A stretch of DNA of 64,000 nt from Bradyrhizobium sp. Ec3.3 (GCF_000472925.1 NZ_AXAS01000006.1:62001-126000), one strand, 5' to 3'. Positions 49,593 through 57,615 are shown, counted from the first letter of the stretch. The notes: generated from the sequence alone by a model not told the origin. Translations and numbers: made by a program.

Positions 49593-51950
49593 ATGCCGTA
49601 TACGCCCACCCTTGTGTTTCGTACGACGGACCCCGACAAGTGGGGCTCCGGCAAAGGCGCCCCGCTGGACGCGGCGGAATTCGACAGCAACACCTACGAA
49701 CTCAAGAAGGCGATTGAGAGTGTGACGGCGTTGGAGCCGCACGAAATCCAAGCCATCAACCAATCGCCGGACGGCACGCAGATTACTATCGTCCTTGACG
49801 GTGGAGCGACGTTCGGCCCGTTCACGCTCCCGGTTGCGTCACTTCATTTTCAAGACGCGTGGCAACCCGATACGGACTACACGAAGAACGACTATTTCAT
49901 CGAAGCGGACGCCCTGTATTTGGTGTTGCAGAACCACACGTCCGAAGGCGTCTTTTCGCCTACTGCGGGCAGTGGGCTGGGGCCATACTACAAGCTGATT
50001 ATGCAAGGCGCTTCCGGCGGACGCGGTTCGCTTTGGTATCACGGCAGTGGTGCACCCGGCGCCATCTCCGGTGAAGCCGACAACGACCTGTACTTGGACG
50101 ATGATTCCGGTGACGTATACACATTCGAAGCCGGGTCTGAATCAGAATCCGGGGCGTGGGTCCTGATCGGCAACATCAAGGGACCCGTTGGACCCAACGG
50201 TGCGGCGGGCGCGGACGGAGCCGACGGCGCCAACGGCGCCGATGGTGCGCGCGGATCGCTATGGTACGAAGGCGCGGGCGCGCCCGGCACGATCACTGGC
50301 CAAGCCGACGGCGACGTGTATTTGAACACGACCAATGGCGACGTTTACAAGCGGGCATCGGGCGCTTGGACGCTCACGGGCAACATCAAGGGGCTGCAAG
50401 GTGACCCCGGCGATCCCGGTGGCCCGGTCGGTCCGGCAGGTGCGGACGGCGCTCGCGGATCGCTGTGGTACACGGGGAGCGGCGCGCCGGGCACCATTTC
50501 AGGGCAGGCCAACAACGACCTTTACTTGGATGAAGACACGGGCGACGTGTATGCGCTCGCGTCCGGTACGTGGGGCCTTATCGGCAATATCAAAGGACCG
50601 GAGGGTAGCTCCGGAAGCGGAGGCGGCGGAACGGTCGTCACTGACATTCTTTCGCCCGATAAGAGGACGGGCACTCTGCTATCGCAAAAGACGGAGTACA
50701 AGAGCGTTGCCGGTTCGGCGACAGTGACGCTTGTTGATTATGCGGGCGAAGGCTATGTGGACACGCTCCTTCTTGCGGGGATGTACAGCAACGTGGCGAG
50801 TCTGAGCGGCGGCACGCTGAACGTCTACATTGACGGCAACAGCACGCCCGACATCTCCGTGGGCTTGGACGTGTTTTTCCAGTCTATGTATATGTACGGA
50901 GCCGCGACGCCGAACCGCTACTTCCAAAGCAAGTTATTCGGGGCCAACACCGACGGCGGCTCCGTGATGTCCTATATGTCGCGCCTTCCGATTCCGTTCT
51001 CAACGCATGTCAAAATCGAAGTCGTCAACGGCTCTAGCTCCGCTATGACGCTGTGGAGCACCGCGACGATTCAAACAGGCGTCACCAACGATTGGCCTCG
51101 CACGCGTCGGCTGCACGTTGACACGATCTTGGTCAACGCTCCGGCTGCGAATGCGACCATGATTCCAGTCAATGCGATCGGCAGGGGGCGGCTTGTTGGC
51201 ATTTGGGCGCTACAGGATGACTTCCCCAACTCTCTGGCACCAAAAGGCGCGGCGTGGGAGGGCAATTGGCGCTTCTATATCGACACCGCCACGAAGGTGT
51301 GGAAGGCGTCCACGGCGTTCGCGGCCGGTGACAAGATCATCGACGGCAACGGCAATTTACAGACGGTCACTACTGCGGGCAATAGCGGAAGCTCCGCGCC
51401 CACATGGAATCAAGCGGCGGGCGGTACGACGGCCGACGGCAGCGTGACGTGGACGCAGACTCCCGGCGCACCTAATCAGGTGTGGCGCGCGTCGGCGGGC
51501 TTCGCTGCTAACATGGCGGTCATTGACTCCAACGGCAACGTGCAGCGCGTTACAACGGCAGGCACTAGCGGAAGCTCCGCGCCAGCGTGGAATGCTACGG
51601 TTGGAGGCACGACGGCCGACGGCGGCGTGACGTGGACGAACCAAGGGAACGTGTTTCAAGCGGCAAAATACCAATCCAGCGGCGGCGAAGACTACTTCGG
51701 CATGGGCTTCTACGGCGCGGGTTGGGACGCTATGAAGACATCTAACGGTGAGATTGGCACCGGCTTCTGCCTTACGAGTCCGCTCGCGGCTAGTTCGCAG
51801 ACACGTGCCTTCTACCGCTATCACCTCACGGACCCAATCACTTTCGATACGTCGTTGGTGATCACGTGGCAGGCTGGCGATACGTCGCAAGTGGCGTGGA
51901 CCGGTGGCTCGCCGAAGATTTGGATTACCGTCTACTACTATACCGAATAG
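49593..51950 (+). CDS. Collagen-like tail fibre/receptor-binding protein (785 aa)
   Basis: N-terminus (TPTLVFRTTDPDKWGSGKGA) typical of tail-attached fibre proteins, then three GSLWY-to-NIKG modules separated by short Gly-X-Y collagen-like runs (residues about 130-345). A beta-rich domain and two similar repeats with SAPTWNQAAGGTTADG and SAPAWNATVGGTTADG (about 590-690) follow. The same modules occur in the left-arm fibre. Probably the main receptor-binding fibre. Confidence 0.85.
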   Translation: MPYTPTLVFRTTDPDKWGSGKGAPLDAAEFDSNTYELKKAIESVTALEPHEIQAINQSPDGTQITIVLDGGATFGPFTLPVASLHFQDAWQPDTDYTKNDYFIEADALYLVLQNHTSEGVFSPTAGSGLGPYYKLIMQGASGGRGSLWYHGSGAPGAISGEADNDLYLDDDSGDVYTFEAGSESESGAWVLIGNIKGPVGPNGAAGADGADGANGADGARGSLWYEGAGAPGTITGQADGDVYLNTTNGDVYKRASGAWTLTGNIKGLQGDPGDPGGPVGPAGADGARGSLWYTGSGAPGTISGQANNDLYLDEDTGDVYALASGTWGLIGNIKGPEGSSGSGGGGTVVTDILSPDKRTGTLLSQKTEYKSVAGSATVTLVDYAGEGYVDTLLLAGMYSNVASLSGGTLNVYIDGNSTPDISVGLDVFFQSMYMYGAATPNRYFQSKLFGANTDGGSVMSYMSRLPIPFSTHVKIEVVNGSSSAMTLWSTATIQTGVTNDWPRTRRLHVDTILVNAPAANATMIPVNAIGRGRLVGIWALQDDFPNSLAPKGAAWEGNWRFYIDTATKVWKASTAFAAGDKIIDGNGNLQTVTTAGNSGSSAPTWNQAAGGTTADGSVTWTQTPGAPNQVWRASAGFAANMAVIDSNGNVQRVTTAGTSGSSAPAWNATVGGTTADGGVTWTNQGNVFQAAKYQSSGGEDYFGMGFYGAGWDAMKTSNGEIGTGFCLTSPLAASSQTRAFYRYHLTDPITFDTSLVITWQAGDTSQVAWTGGSPKIWITVYYYTE

Positions 51951-51960
51951 TCCGGGCCCA

Positions 51961-51998
51961 ATCGTTACTGGAATCACTCACGGCGTCGCGTCCATAGT
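51961..51998 (+). promoter_or_regulatory. TTCGTTACT motif copy upstream of the lysis genes
   Basis: ATCGTTACTGGAATC at 51961-51975 and CATAGT at 51993-51998; the lysozyme ATG follows at 52049 with AAAAGGG upstream. It would drive the lysis cassette separately from the tail genes. Confidence 0.7.
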
Positions 51999-52048
51999 CG
52001 CTACGAATTTAAGAACGTAGCTCCCATTTCGCAAAAGGGATTTCGACT

Positions 52049-53002
52049 ATGGACGCGACCGAACAGGGCCTCGCCGTCATCCGTTCATTTGAGGGCCGCG
52101 CGCTGAAGGCGTATCGCGACTCCGTGGGTGTTTGGACCATCGGTTACGGCAATACGAATTTCGACGCCTTCGCCGTGCAGTTCCTCGGACAGAAGATCGG
52201 CGCCGGGCTCACCATCACCGAAGAGCAAGCGGAGTTCTTGCTCCGGGAATCGCTCTCGCGCAACTACGCTCCCGCCGTCGCAAAGGCGATGCCGAACGCG
52301 AAGCCGAATGAGAACGACGCGGGCTTGTCTTTCCACTACAACACGGGTGCCGTCGGCCGCGCCGGATGGGTCGCGCGCTGGCGTGACAAGGCGGCCGATG
52401 CCGCGATCCGCGCGGGCCTGATGTCCTGGAACAAGGCGGGCGGCAAGGTGCTGAATGGGCTCACCCGGCGCCGCGCTCGCGAAGCTGACATCATCCTGAA
52501 GGGTGATTACGGCCCCGAAGGCCGCACTAAGCCGCCCGTGCTCAACGCCGACGGCCGCGTGATCAAGTCTTCGGAGCCGGATCACCCCTTGGCCGGAACG
52601 CCCGGCATGCTGCGCAAGGGCGACACGGGGCCGGACGTTACGGACCTGAATGACGCGCTCGAAGCACTCGGCTTCAGGATTCCGGATCACACGACCTTCG
52701 GCGATGCGACCGAACAGGCCGTGTTGCGCGTGCAGACTTCACACCCGCAGTTGTCGGTTGACGGCATCGTGGGGCCGGCGACTCGAGCGGTAATCAACCG
52801 CGAAGCCGACATGAAGCGCAAGGTGGCCAACACCGTGAAGACGGGTGGCGCTGGCGGCGTTGCTACCGCTGCGGCCGACGCGGTGAGCGGAGGCGGCGTG
52901 CCGGCGGGCGTCTACATCATCGTGGGCGTCGTGGCGCTTGTTGTCATCGGCTACTTCGCTTGGAAGTACCGCGACGAAATCACGGCGATGGCCAAGCGGT
53001 AG
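52049..53002 (+). CDS. Membrane-anchored lysozyme, GH24 plus peptidoglycan-binding domain (317 aa)
   Basis: A T4-type lysozyme domain with the exact E-x8-D-x5-T triad (E15, D24, T30) in SFEGRALKAYRDSVGVWTIG. A peptidoglycan_binding_1 domain follows (about 195-250, LRKGDTGPDVTDLNDALEAL). Unusually the C-terminus carries a transmembrane helix (about 287-308, VYIIVGVVALVVIGYFAWKY) with a short basic tail. It cleaves the cell wall for lysis; the anchor suggests release or topology control like that of signal-arrest endolysins. Confidence 0.88.
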   Translation: MDATEQGLAVIRSFEGRALKAYRDSVGVWTIGYGNTNFDAFAVQFLGQKIGAGLTITEEQAEFLLRESLSRNYAPAVAKAMPNAKPNENDAGLSFHYNTGAVGRAGWVARWRDKAADAAIRAGLMSWNKAGGKVLNGLTRRRAREADIILKGDYGPEGRTKPPVLNADGRVIKSSEPDHPLAGTPGMLRKGDTGPDVTDLNDALEALGFRIPDHTTFGDATEQAVLRVQTSHPQLSVDGIVGPATRAVINREADMKRKVANTVKTGGAGGVATAAADAVSGGGVPAGVYIIVGVVALVVIGYFAWKYRDEITAMAKR

Positions 53003-53012
53003 GGGCGGGACA

Positions 53013-53204
53013 ATGAAGTACAGGATCGTTTTTGAAGTCGAGTTCAACGGCCCGGAGACATTGACGCCGTTCGAAGTCAGCGGCGGCATTGACGCCGTGG
53101 AGAGCGCTATGAACTCCGCACTGGACACGCTGACGGACATCATGCCGAAGGCCCCGGCAGATGCGAAGGTGCGCGGCGCCCTTGTTCGCGTCGGGGAGGG
53201 GTAG
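53013..53204 (+). CDS. Small hypothetical protein (63 aa)
   Basis: Begins MKYRIVFEVEFNGPETLTPF after GCGGGAC. Likely a compact beta-alpha fold. Lies between the lysozyme and membrane protein genes of the lysis region; function unknown. Confidence 0.55.
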   Translation: MKYRIVFEVEFNGPETLTPFEVSGGIDAVESAMNSALDTLTDIMPKAPADAKVRGALVRVGEG

Positions 53205-53206
53205 AC

Positions 53207-53527
53207 ATGGCCGCGCTAGTTCAAGAGATGTCCAGCGAGGGCGAGGTGCACGGCGGGCCTTGGATGCTGCGCATGTCGTGGCGCTTCGGCCATCGCGTCT
53301 ACCTGTTCTTGCGGGCGATGGTGTGGCTGATCCTCACCGGCTTGGGCGCGCTCGCGGATCAGTACCAGTTGGTGGACGTGCAGAACTTCGTACGGACCAC
53401 GTTCGCCAGTAGCACGAAGCTCACGCTGATCGTGGTGGCCGTGACCGTTCTGTGGCTCGCGGTCACGCATCTCACGCGCGGCCAAAAGGGCTTCTCCGCG
53501 AAGGGCAATCTTGACGAAGGGGAGTGA
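53207..53527 (+). CDS. Two-span membrane protein, holin candidate (106 aa)
   Basis: Hydrophobic spans at about 31-49 (VYLFLRAMVWLILTGLGALA) and 70-88 (KLTLIVVAVTVLWLAVTHL). A charged tail (RGQKGFSAKGNLDEGE) follows. Position after the lysozyme suits a holin or holin-antagonist. Coupled to the next gene as GTGA. Confidence 0.6.
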   Translation: MAALVQEMSSEGEVHGGPWMLRMSWRFGHRVYLFLRAMVWLILTGLGALADQYQLVDVQNFVRTTFASSTKLTLIVVAVTVLWLAVTHLTRGQKGFSAKGNLDEGE

Positions 53528-54012
53528 ATGCGATGCTCTGGGGGCTGGCCATTGGATTCTTGAAGTCGGCGATTGGTCCGGTCTTCGATTTCCTCAACAA
53601 GCGCGTTGACGCCAACGCGCGCATTCATCTTTCCGATAACGAGACGCTTCAGCGCGTGGGCTCCACGGTGATTGACGGCGCGTCGAAGGCGGACGAACTG
53701 AATGAGAAGCTTCGCGAGAAGGAAGGCCCGTTCTCGCCGATGGTGGTGTGCTCCATTCTTGGCTTCCTCGCGCCGTTCGCGTGGCACACGTGGCAGGTGT
53801 GCTTGGATTCGTCGCGGTGGCTTCCGTCCTACGACTTCCTCTTCGGCTTCATCCCCTATCCGGCCGTGTCGGTGCACATCGTGGGGTCATGGCGTGTCGC
53901 TGCGCTCCCCGGCCTTTTCGAGACCACCGAACACGCGGTCATTCAATCGCTCTTCATCGGTGCCAGCACCGCCGCTGCGGGCTTCGCGCTGATCAAGGCG
54001 GCGCGGCGATGA
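53524..54012 (+). CDS. Multi-span membrane protein, holin-like (162 aa)
   Basis: After a helical amphipathic N-terminal half (DNETLQRVGSTVIDGASKAD), three hydrophobic segments lie at about 73-92, 103-122 and 135-156 (VIQSLFIGASTAAAGFALIK). This resembles three-span phage holins found near endolysins. GTGA coupling upstream and ATGA downstream place it firmly in the lysis operon. Confidence 0.65.
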   Translation: MNAMLWGLAIGFLKSAIGPVFDFLNKRVDANARIHLSDNETLQRVGSTVIDGASKADELNEKLREKEGPFSPMVVCSILGFLAPFAWHTWQVCLDSSRWLPSYDFLFGFIPYPAVSVHIVGSWRVAALPGLFETTEHAVIQSLFIGASTAAAGFALIKAARR

Positions 54013-54335
54013 CGGCGAAGCGGAAGAAACCCGCGCCGAAGATTGACCCGGAGGTTATGCGCGCGATCGAATCTGCGGCGGAGAAGGCCGCAAAGCGCGC
54101 TGTTAGCCGGGCCATGAAGCAGTTCATGCTTCAGCTTGGCACCAACGCGTCTACGCCTGAAGGCATCCAAGCGAGCCAAGCTGACTCCGCTTTCCTCCAC
54201 CGTATGCGCGTGACGGCCGAGTCAGTGCCGGGCAAGCTGGGGCTCGCCGCGCTTGGCGCGTTGCTCTCCTTTGTCGGCGGCGTGCTCCTCTATTTCTTCA
54301 AATCGTATTTCGACACACATTTTAATTGGAAGTGA
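54009..54335 (+). CDS. Single-span membrane protein of the lysis operon (108 aa)
   Basis: A basic helical N-terminus (KRKKPAPKIDPEVMRAIESA) and one transmembrane segment near the C-terminus (about 78-98, LGLAALGALLSFVGGVLLYF). Could be a spanin-like or holin-regulating protein, but there is no lipobox. Function not certain. Confidence 0.55.
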   Translation: MTAKRKKPAPKIDPEVMRAIESAAEKAAKRAVSRAMKQFMLQLGTNASTPEGIQASQADSAFLHRMRVTAESVPGKLGLAALGALLSFVGGVLLYFFKSYFDTHFNWK

Positions 54336-54344
54336 GTTTGCGAC

Positions 54345-56033
54345 ATGACGCCCGAAGTACCCGTCGAAGAACTGCGGAAGGATGTTGAAGCCTACGTGCA
54401 ATCCGGCGGCAATCGGTCCGCCGCCGCGCGCATGCGCAAGCTTCCCCGCAAGACCTACACGTATCGGCTAGAGTTGGCGCAAAAGAAACTTGGCATTCAG
54501 CTAGGCAAGATCGTGGACGGCCGCGTGGATTACGTGAAGGCCGCGAAGCGCCCGCTCCCGAAGGGCAAGAGCGTCGCGCGCTACATCCTGTCGTCCGTGC
54601 AGAACAACACGCATCCGCACCCCGGCTTCGCGAACTTGGAAGCATACGCCGAATGGCTCCGGAGCTTCGGCACGTGCGAAATCATCTTGGGTACGTACTC
54701 ATACGCCATGGACGCGTACGGCGCGAAGGCCGTCAAACGCGGCACGTATGAGAAGGCGGCGGAGCGCGGCGCCCTTGGCAAGCTGTGGTACGCGCCTGAG
54801 TTGGTGCCGTACATCAACGACGACTCCTTGGAGCTTGCGCCGGGCTTGGTGTGGTGCGGCGAGATGAACATCTTGCCGACAGCCACCAACCCGCTCACCG
54901 GTCTCGAAGACTACAACGGCCGCAAGTCCAATATCATCCCGCACGCTAAGCACGCGCTCGAATCCGTCGCATCCCTCGCCGACGAACCTACGAAGTTCAA
55001 CTACGCAACCGGCACGGTCACGCAGCGCAACTACATTCAGAAACGAATCGGCATCATGGCCGAACGCAAGCACAGCTACGGCGGATTGCTTGTCGAAGTG
55101 GATGCCGAAGGCAATTGGTACGTTCGCCAACTTCAGATTGGTGCGAAGGGCGAGGTGTACGACATCGGCCCGTCGGGCTACCGCGGCGTGCGCATCGAAG
55201 GCGGCAAGGTGGAAGCGATCAAGATCACCGAAGCGTCGTCGCGCTCCTTCCTTGAGGCGATCACGTGGGGCGACATCCATGCGGCGGAGATGGAACTCTG
55301 GGTGCGGCAACTCGCGTGGGCGAAGGGCGGCATGCTGGACCAACTCGCGCCGCGAAAACAGTTCTGGCACGACGTGTTTTCAATGCGCAGCCGCAGCCAC
55401 CACGAAATGCGCAACTTCCATCGCACCTTTGAAAAGTGGGTGAACGACGAAGGCAACGTCGAAGGCGAAATGTTGGTTACGGCGGACTTCATGACCGAAG
55501 CCCATCGGCCTTGGCTCGAGTCCGTCGTCGTGCGCTCCAACCATGACCGTCACTTGGACCGTTGGTTGAACGAAGCCCGCATCGAGCGGGACCCGGAGAA
55601 CGCGCGCTACTATTCCCTCCTTCAGCATCAAATCCTACAGGCCGTCGAAGACGGGGACCGCGACTTCAACGTACTTGAATGGGCGCTCCGCCAAAAGAAC
55701 ATCCCCAAGGCAATCCGCTTCCTGGGGGAAGATGAATCCTACGTGATTTGCCGTACCCGCGACTTCGTGGGCATCGAATGCGGCTTGCACGGCGATCTTG
55801 GCCCGAACGGCTCGCGCGGCTCTACGCGCTCCCTGAAGAAGCTGGGACGCCCTGCGAACAAGGCCCACGACCACAAGGCAACGTGGATGGACTCCACGCT
55901 GTCGGCCGGTGCGTGCTCCACCAAGTTTCCGTACATGAAGGGGCCGGGCGCGCATTCCGTCTCACACATCGGCAGTTTCGAGAACGGCGCCCGCCAAATC
56001 CTGACTTTCTGGCAAGGAAAGTTTCGCGCATGA
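54345..56033 (+). CDS. Metallophosphoesterase protein, T5 A1-like (562 aa)
   Basis: An N-terminal region (1-50, EELRKDVEAYVQSGGNRSAA) looks like a helix-turn-helix. The C-terminal half carries calcineurin-like metal sites in order: WGDIH (308-312), RSNHD (397-401) and LHGD (481-484), with a later DHK pair. Phage T5 A1, which is needed for breakdown of host DNA on entry, has a similar layout. It may be a nuclease acting on host or phage DNA. Located after the lysis genes. Confidence 0.68.
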   Translation: MTPEVPVEELRKDVEAYVQSGGNRSAAARMRKLPRKTYTYRLELAQKKLGIQLGKIVDGRVDYVKAAKRPLPKGKSVARYILSSVQNNTHPHPGFANLEAYAEWLRSFGTCEIILGTYSYAMDAYGAKAVKRGTYEKAAERGALGKLWYAPELVPYINDDSLELAPGLVWCGEMNILPTATNPLTGLEDYNGRKSNIIPHAKHALESVASLADEPTKFNYATGTVTQRNYIQKRIGIMAERKHSYGGLLVEVDAEGNWYVRQLQIGAKGEVYDIGPSGYRGVRIEGGKVEAIKITEASSRSFLEAITWGDIHAAEMELWVRQLAWAKGGMLDQLAPRKQFWHDVFSMRSRSHHEMRNFHRTFEKWVNDEGNVEGEMLVTADFMTEAHRPWLESVVVRSNHDRHLDRWLNEARIERDPENARYYSLLQHQILQAVEDGDRDFNVLEWALRQKNIPKAIRFLGEDESYVICRTRDFVGIECGLHGDLGPNGSRGSTRSLKKLGRPANKAHDHKATWMDSTLSAGACSTKFPYMKGPGAHSVSHIGSFENGARQILTFWQGKFRA

Positions 56034-56119
56034 GCGATCCCCTGAGAGCATATCGCTACGGGACGATAATCGCGGCGCTTTGCATCGTCGTCGCGCATTG
56101 CATTTGGCTTTTCGGGTGA
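56030..56119 (+). CDS. Tiny single-span membrane protein (29 aa)
   Basis: ATGA overlap with the metallophosphoesterase gene. MSDPLRAYRYGTIIAALCIV, then a CIWLFG end: one membrane span. Function unknown. Confidence 0.5.
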   Translation: MSDPLRAYRYGTIIAALCIVVAHCIWLFG

Positions 56120-56124
56120 GAGGC

Positions 56125-56346
56125 ATGAAACACATGTTAAATGATAGGCAGGTTGCGGCCCTTCGAATTGGCGAACAGGCAATTGAGGATTTGGACTTCC
56201 GCGACCGTGACGGTTTAATCGCCAAGGGGCTTGCCGTGAGAGCATGGCCGAAAGCTACTGGCACCGACTGGAAAACATGGCTTACACCAGCCGGTGCGCA
56301 GTTGCGCTTGGAACTGTTCAGCCCGTCCGGCGAACCCCGCGCGTGA
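56125..56346 (+). CDS. Small hypothetical protein (73 aa)
   Basis: GTGAGAGGC precedes the ATG at 56125. MLNDRQVAALRIGEQAIEDL and later DWKTWLTPAGAQLRLELFSP. Possibly winged-helix-like, but no confident family. Coupled to the next gene as GTGA. Confidence 0.5.
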   Translation: MKHMLNDRQVAALRIGEQAIEDLDFRDRDGLIAKGLAVRAWPKATGTDWKTWLTPAGAQLRLELFSPSGEPRA

Positions 56347-56609
56347 TCCACCGGCGGCCGAAGGTTCGGCCCCGGTGGATTGGGCTCACAAACCCGCTTA
56401 CCGTCTTGGTGCTGTGGGTGCTGATCGTGAGCGAATTCCGGCGCCATAAGAAGCCCGTGGAGTGGTCGTCCGCTCTGCGGGCTCTTCTACCCCGACGATT
56501 CGGAATACCGCATGACGGGGCGCGCTGCGCGCCTATTTGCGCGGCCTGTTGCGTCGCTCATGGACCAGCACAAGGAGGCAAACGACCTACGTCACGGAGT
56601 CCGGGTTGA
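56343..56609 (+). CDS. Small membrane-associated protein (88 aa)
   Basis: GTG start at 56343 overlapping the previous TGA. It has one hydrophobic span (about 16-30, NPLTVLVLWVLIVSE) and a basic, cysteine-containing end. Convergent with the leftward HTH gene, overlapping it by 23 nt; last rightward phage gene. Tentative. Confidence 0.4.
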   Translation: MIHRRPKVRPRWIGLTNPLTVLVLWVLIVSEFRRHKKPVEWSSALRALLPRRFGIPHDGARCAPICAACCVAHGPAQGGKRPTSRSPG

Positions 56610-56778
56610 CCTTTAGCCGCTCCATTAGCCGCAAGAGGCGGGCCACTGGCTCCGGGATAGTCCCGCCGTTCGCGTAGCCGTTGACCGTACGTAGGGTAAC
56701 GCCGATGACGTCGGCCGCGTGGCTTTGGTCCCGGAGCTTCAGTCGCTCGCACAGTTTGTTGAATTCGTCGGCGGTCAT
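56587..56778 (-). CDS. XRE/Cro-like helix-turn-helix regulator (63 aa)
   Basis: DQSHAADVIGVTLRTVNGYA and NGGTIPEPVARLLRLMERLK reproduce the helix-turn-helix of Cro/CI-type regulators with the downstream dimer helix. As the best lysogeny-regulator candidate in the window, it could bind the TACGCAA palindromes 240 bp upstream. Minus-strand gene near the prophage end. Confidence 0.75.
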   Translation of the reverse strand: MTADEFNKLCERLKLRDQSHAADVIGVTLRTVNGYANGGTIPEPVARLLRLMERLKVNPDSVT

Positions 56779-56814
56779 TGTTTCGTACGGTACACGTGGG
56801 CGGAGTGGCGGCCC

Positions 56815-56967
56815 TTAGGCCGCCTCCTCTTGCTCTTCTCGCCTCTTTTCGATCAGCGCCCGGTTGAGCCTCTTATATTCCTTCTCCATCTTCTTGGGTG
56901 CTTTGCGGTAGCAGGCCATCTGGCGGCTGAGGGAATGGAGGGTGTCTTCGATGTCGTAGCTGGTCAT
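56815..56967 (-). CDS. Small helical protein (50 aa)
   Basis: ACGGAGACAG precedes the ATG at 56967. SYDIEDTLHSLSRQMACYRK and a Glu/Arg-rich end. It lies directly downstream of the double palindrome (57001-57032), so its transcription is probably repressor-controlled. Longer frame to 57144 rejected because it crosses the operators. Confidence 0.55.
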   Translation of the reverse strand: MTSYDIEDTLHSLSRQMACYRKAPKKMEKEYKRLNRALIEKRREEQEEAA

Positions 56968-57000
56968 CCGCTGTCTCCGTTGTTGATGCGAAGACACTAC

Positions 57001-57032
57001 TACGCAACTTTTGCGTACGCAACGGTTGCGTA
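57001..57032 (-). promoter_or_regulatory. Double operator palindrome TACGCAA-N3-TTGCGTA
   Basis: Two perfect 17-bp palindromes, TACGCAACTTTTGCGTA (57001-57017) and TACGCAACGGTTGCGTA (57016-57032), overlap by two bases about 35-65 nt upstream of the gene starting at 56967. Typical of operator pairs for a dimeric repressor. Confidence 0.75.
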
Positions 57033-57041
57033 GATAGAAGG

Positions 57042-57230
57042 TTAACGGAGCCCTAACCGGCGGACCTTCCGGCGCCAAGTGACCACACCCCACGCGGTCG
57101 CGATCGGCGCGAGCACGACCGCGCATTTGTAGATCGTGAACCACTCCGGTGTGGAGACATCCAGGATTTCAGTCGCGGTGCCCCATAGCGACAGAGCCTC
57201 AACCGCCGCGTCGAATGCGTGTAGCTTCAT
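57042..57230 (-). CDS. Single-span membrane protein (62 aa)
   Basis: AGGGGC precedes the ATG at 57230. One span (about 33-51, YKCAVVLAPIATAWGVVTW) and a basic end (RRKVRRLGLR). Last recognisable phage gene. Function unknown. Confidence 0.5.
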   Translation of the reverse strand: MKLHAFDAAVEALSLWGTATEILDVSTPEWFTIYKCAVVLAPIATAWGVVTWRRKVRRLGLR

Positions 57231-57615
57231 TTGTGTGCGCCCCTGCTTTCTTTTGGGTCGTAGTGCACCGCGTGGGGCTTAACGGCCCGTTAAAGCAGGC
57301 TCGCGCCAAAGGTGGGGAAAAAGGTGGGGAAGGATAAAAAACCCGCCAAAAACCCGGGAAACAAGTAAGGCGCGACTGGCATCACCACAGTCGCGCCCTA
57401 CGTCGCCGGTTTATGGGGCAGGGGGGAATAACCGGCTGCCATGATGACTCCGGCGCACAAGAGTCGTTCCAGGGCGCCGCAAATTATTTTTGATCCCAGT
57501 ATTTCTCTTGCCTGTCTCTTTTTCGCACACGGTTAAGTGATCGTGACGCCTGAGAACCCCTGACAATCCGGCAGCGTTGTTCCAGTGATCGCCATGGGGC
57601 GAGGGACGAACAACC
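57231..57615. other. Prophage-chromosome transition, no gene seen
   Basis: Contains the palindrome TTAACGGCCCGTTAA (57279-57293), a direct repeat of GGTGGGGAA (57311-57319, 57323-57331), and a 10-bp stem GGCGCGACTG/CAGTCGCGCC (57369-57378, 57388-57397). Host-type sequence begins before the gene at 57616. The right attachment site should lie here but cannot be fixed without the left end. Confidence 0.5.

Noticed and set aside
13088..51950. Diversity-generating retroelement acting on the fibre genes
   Set aside because: No reverse transcriptase, template repeat or accessory gene is present; module sharing alone does not support it.
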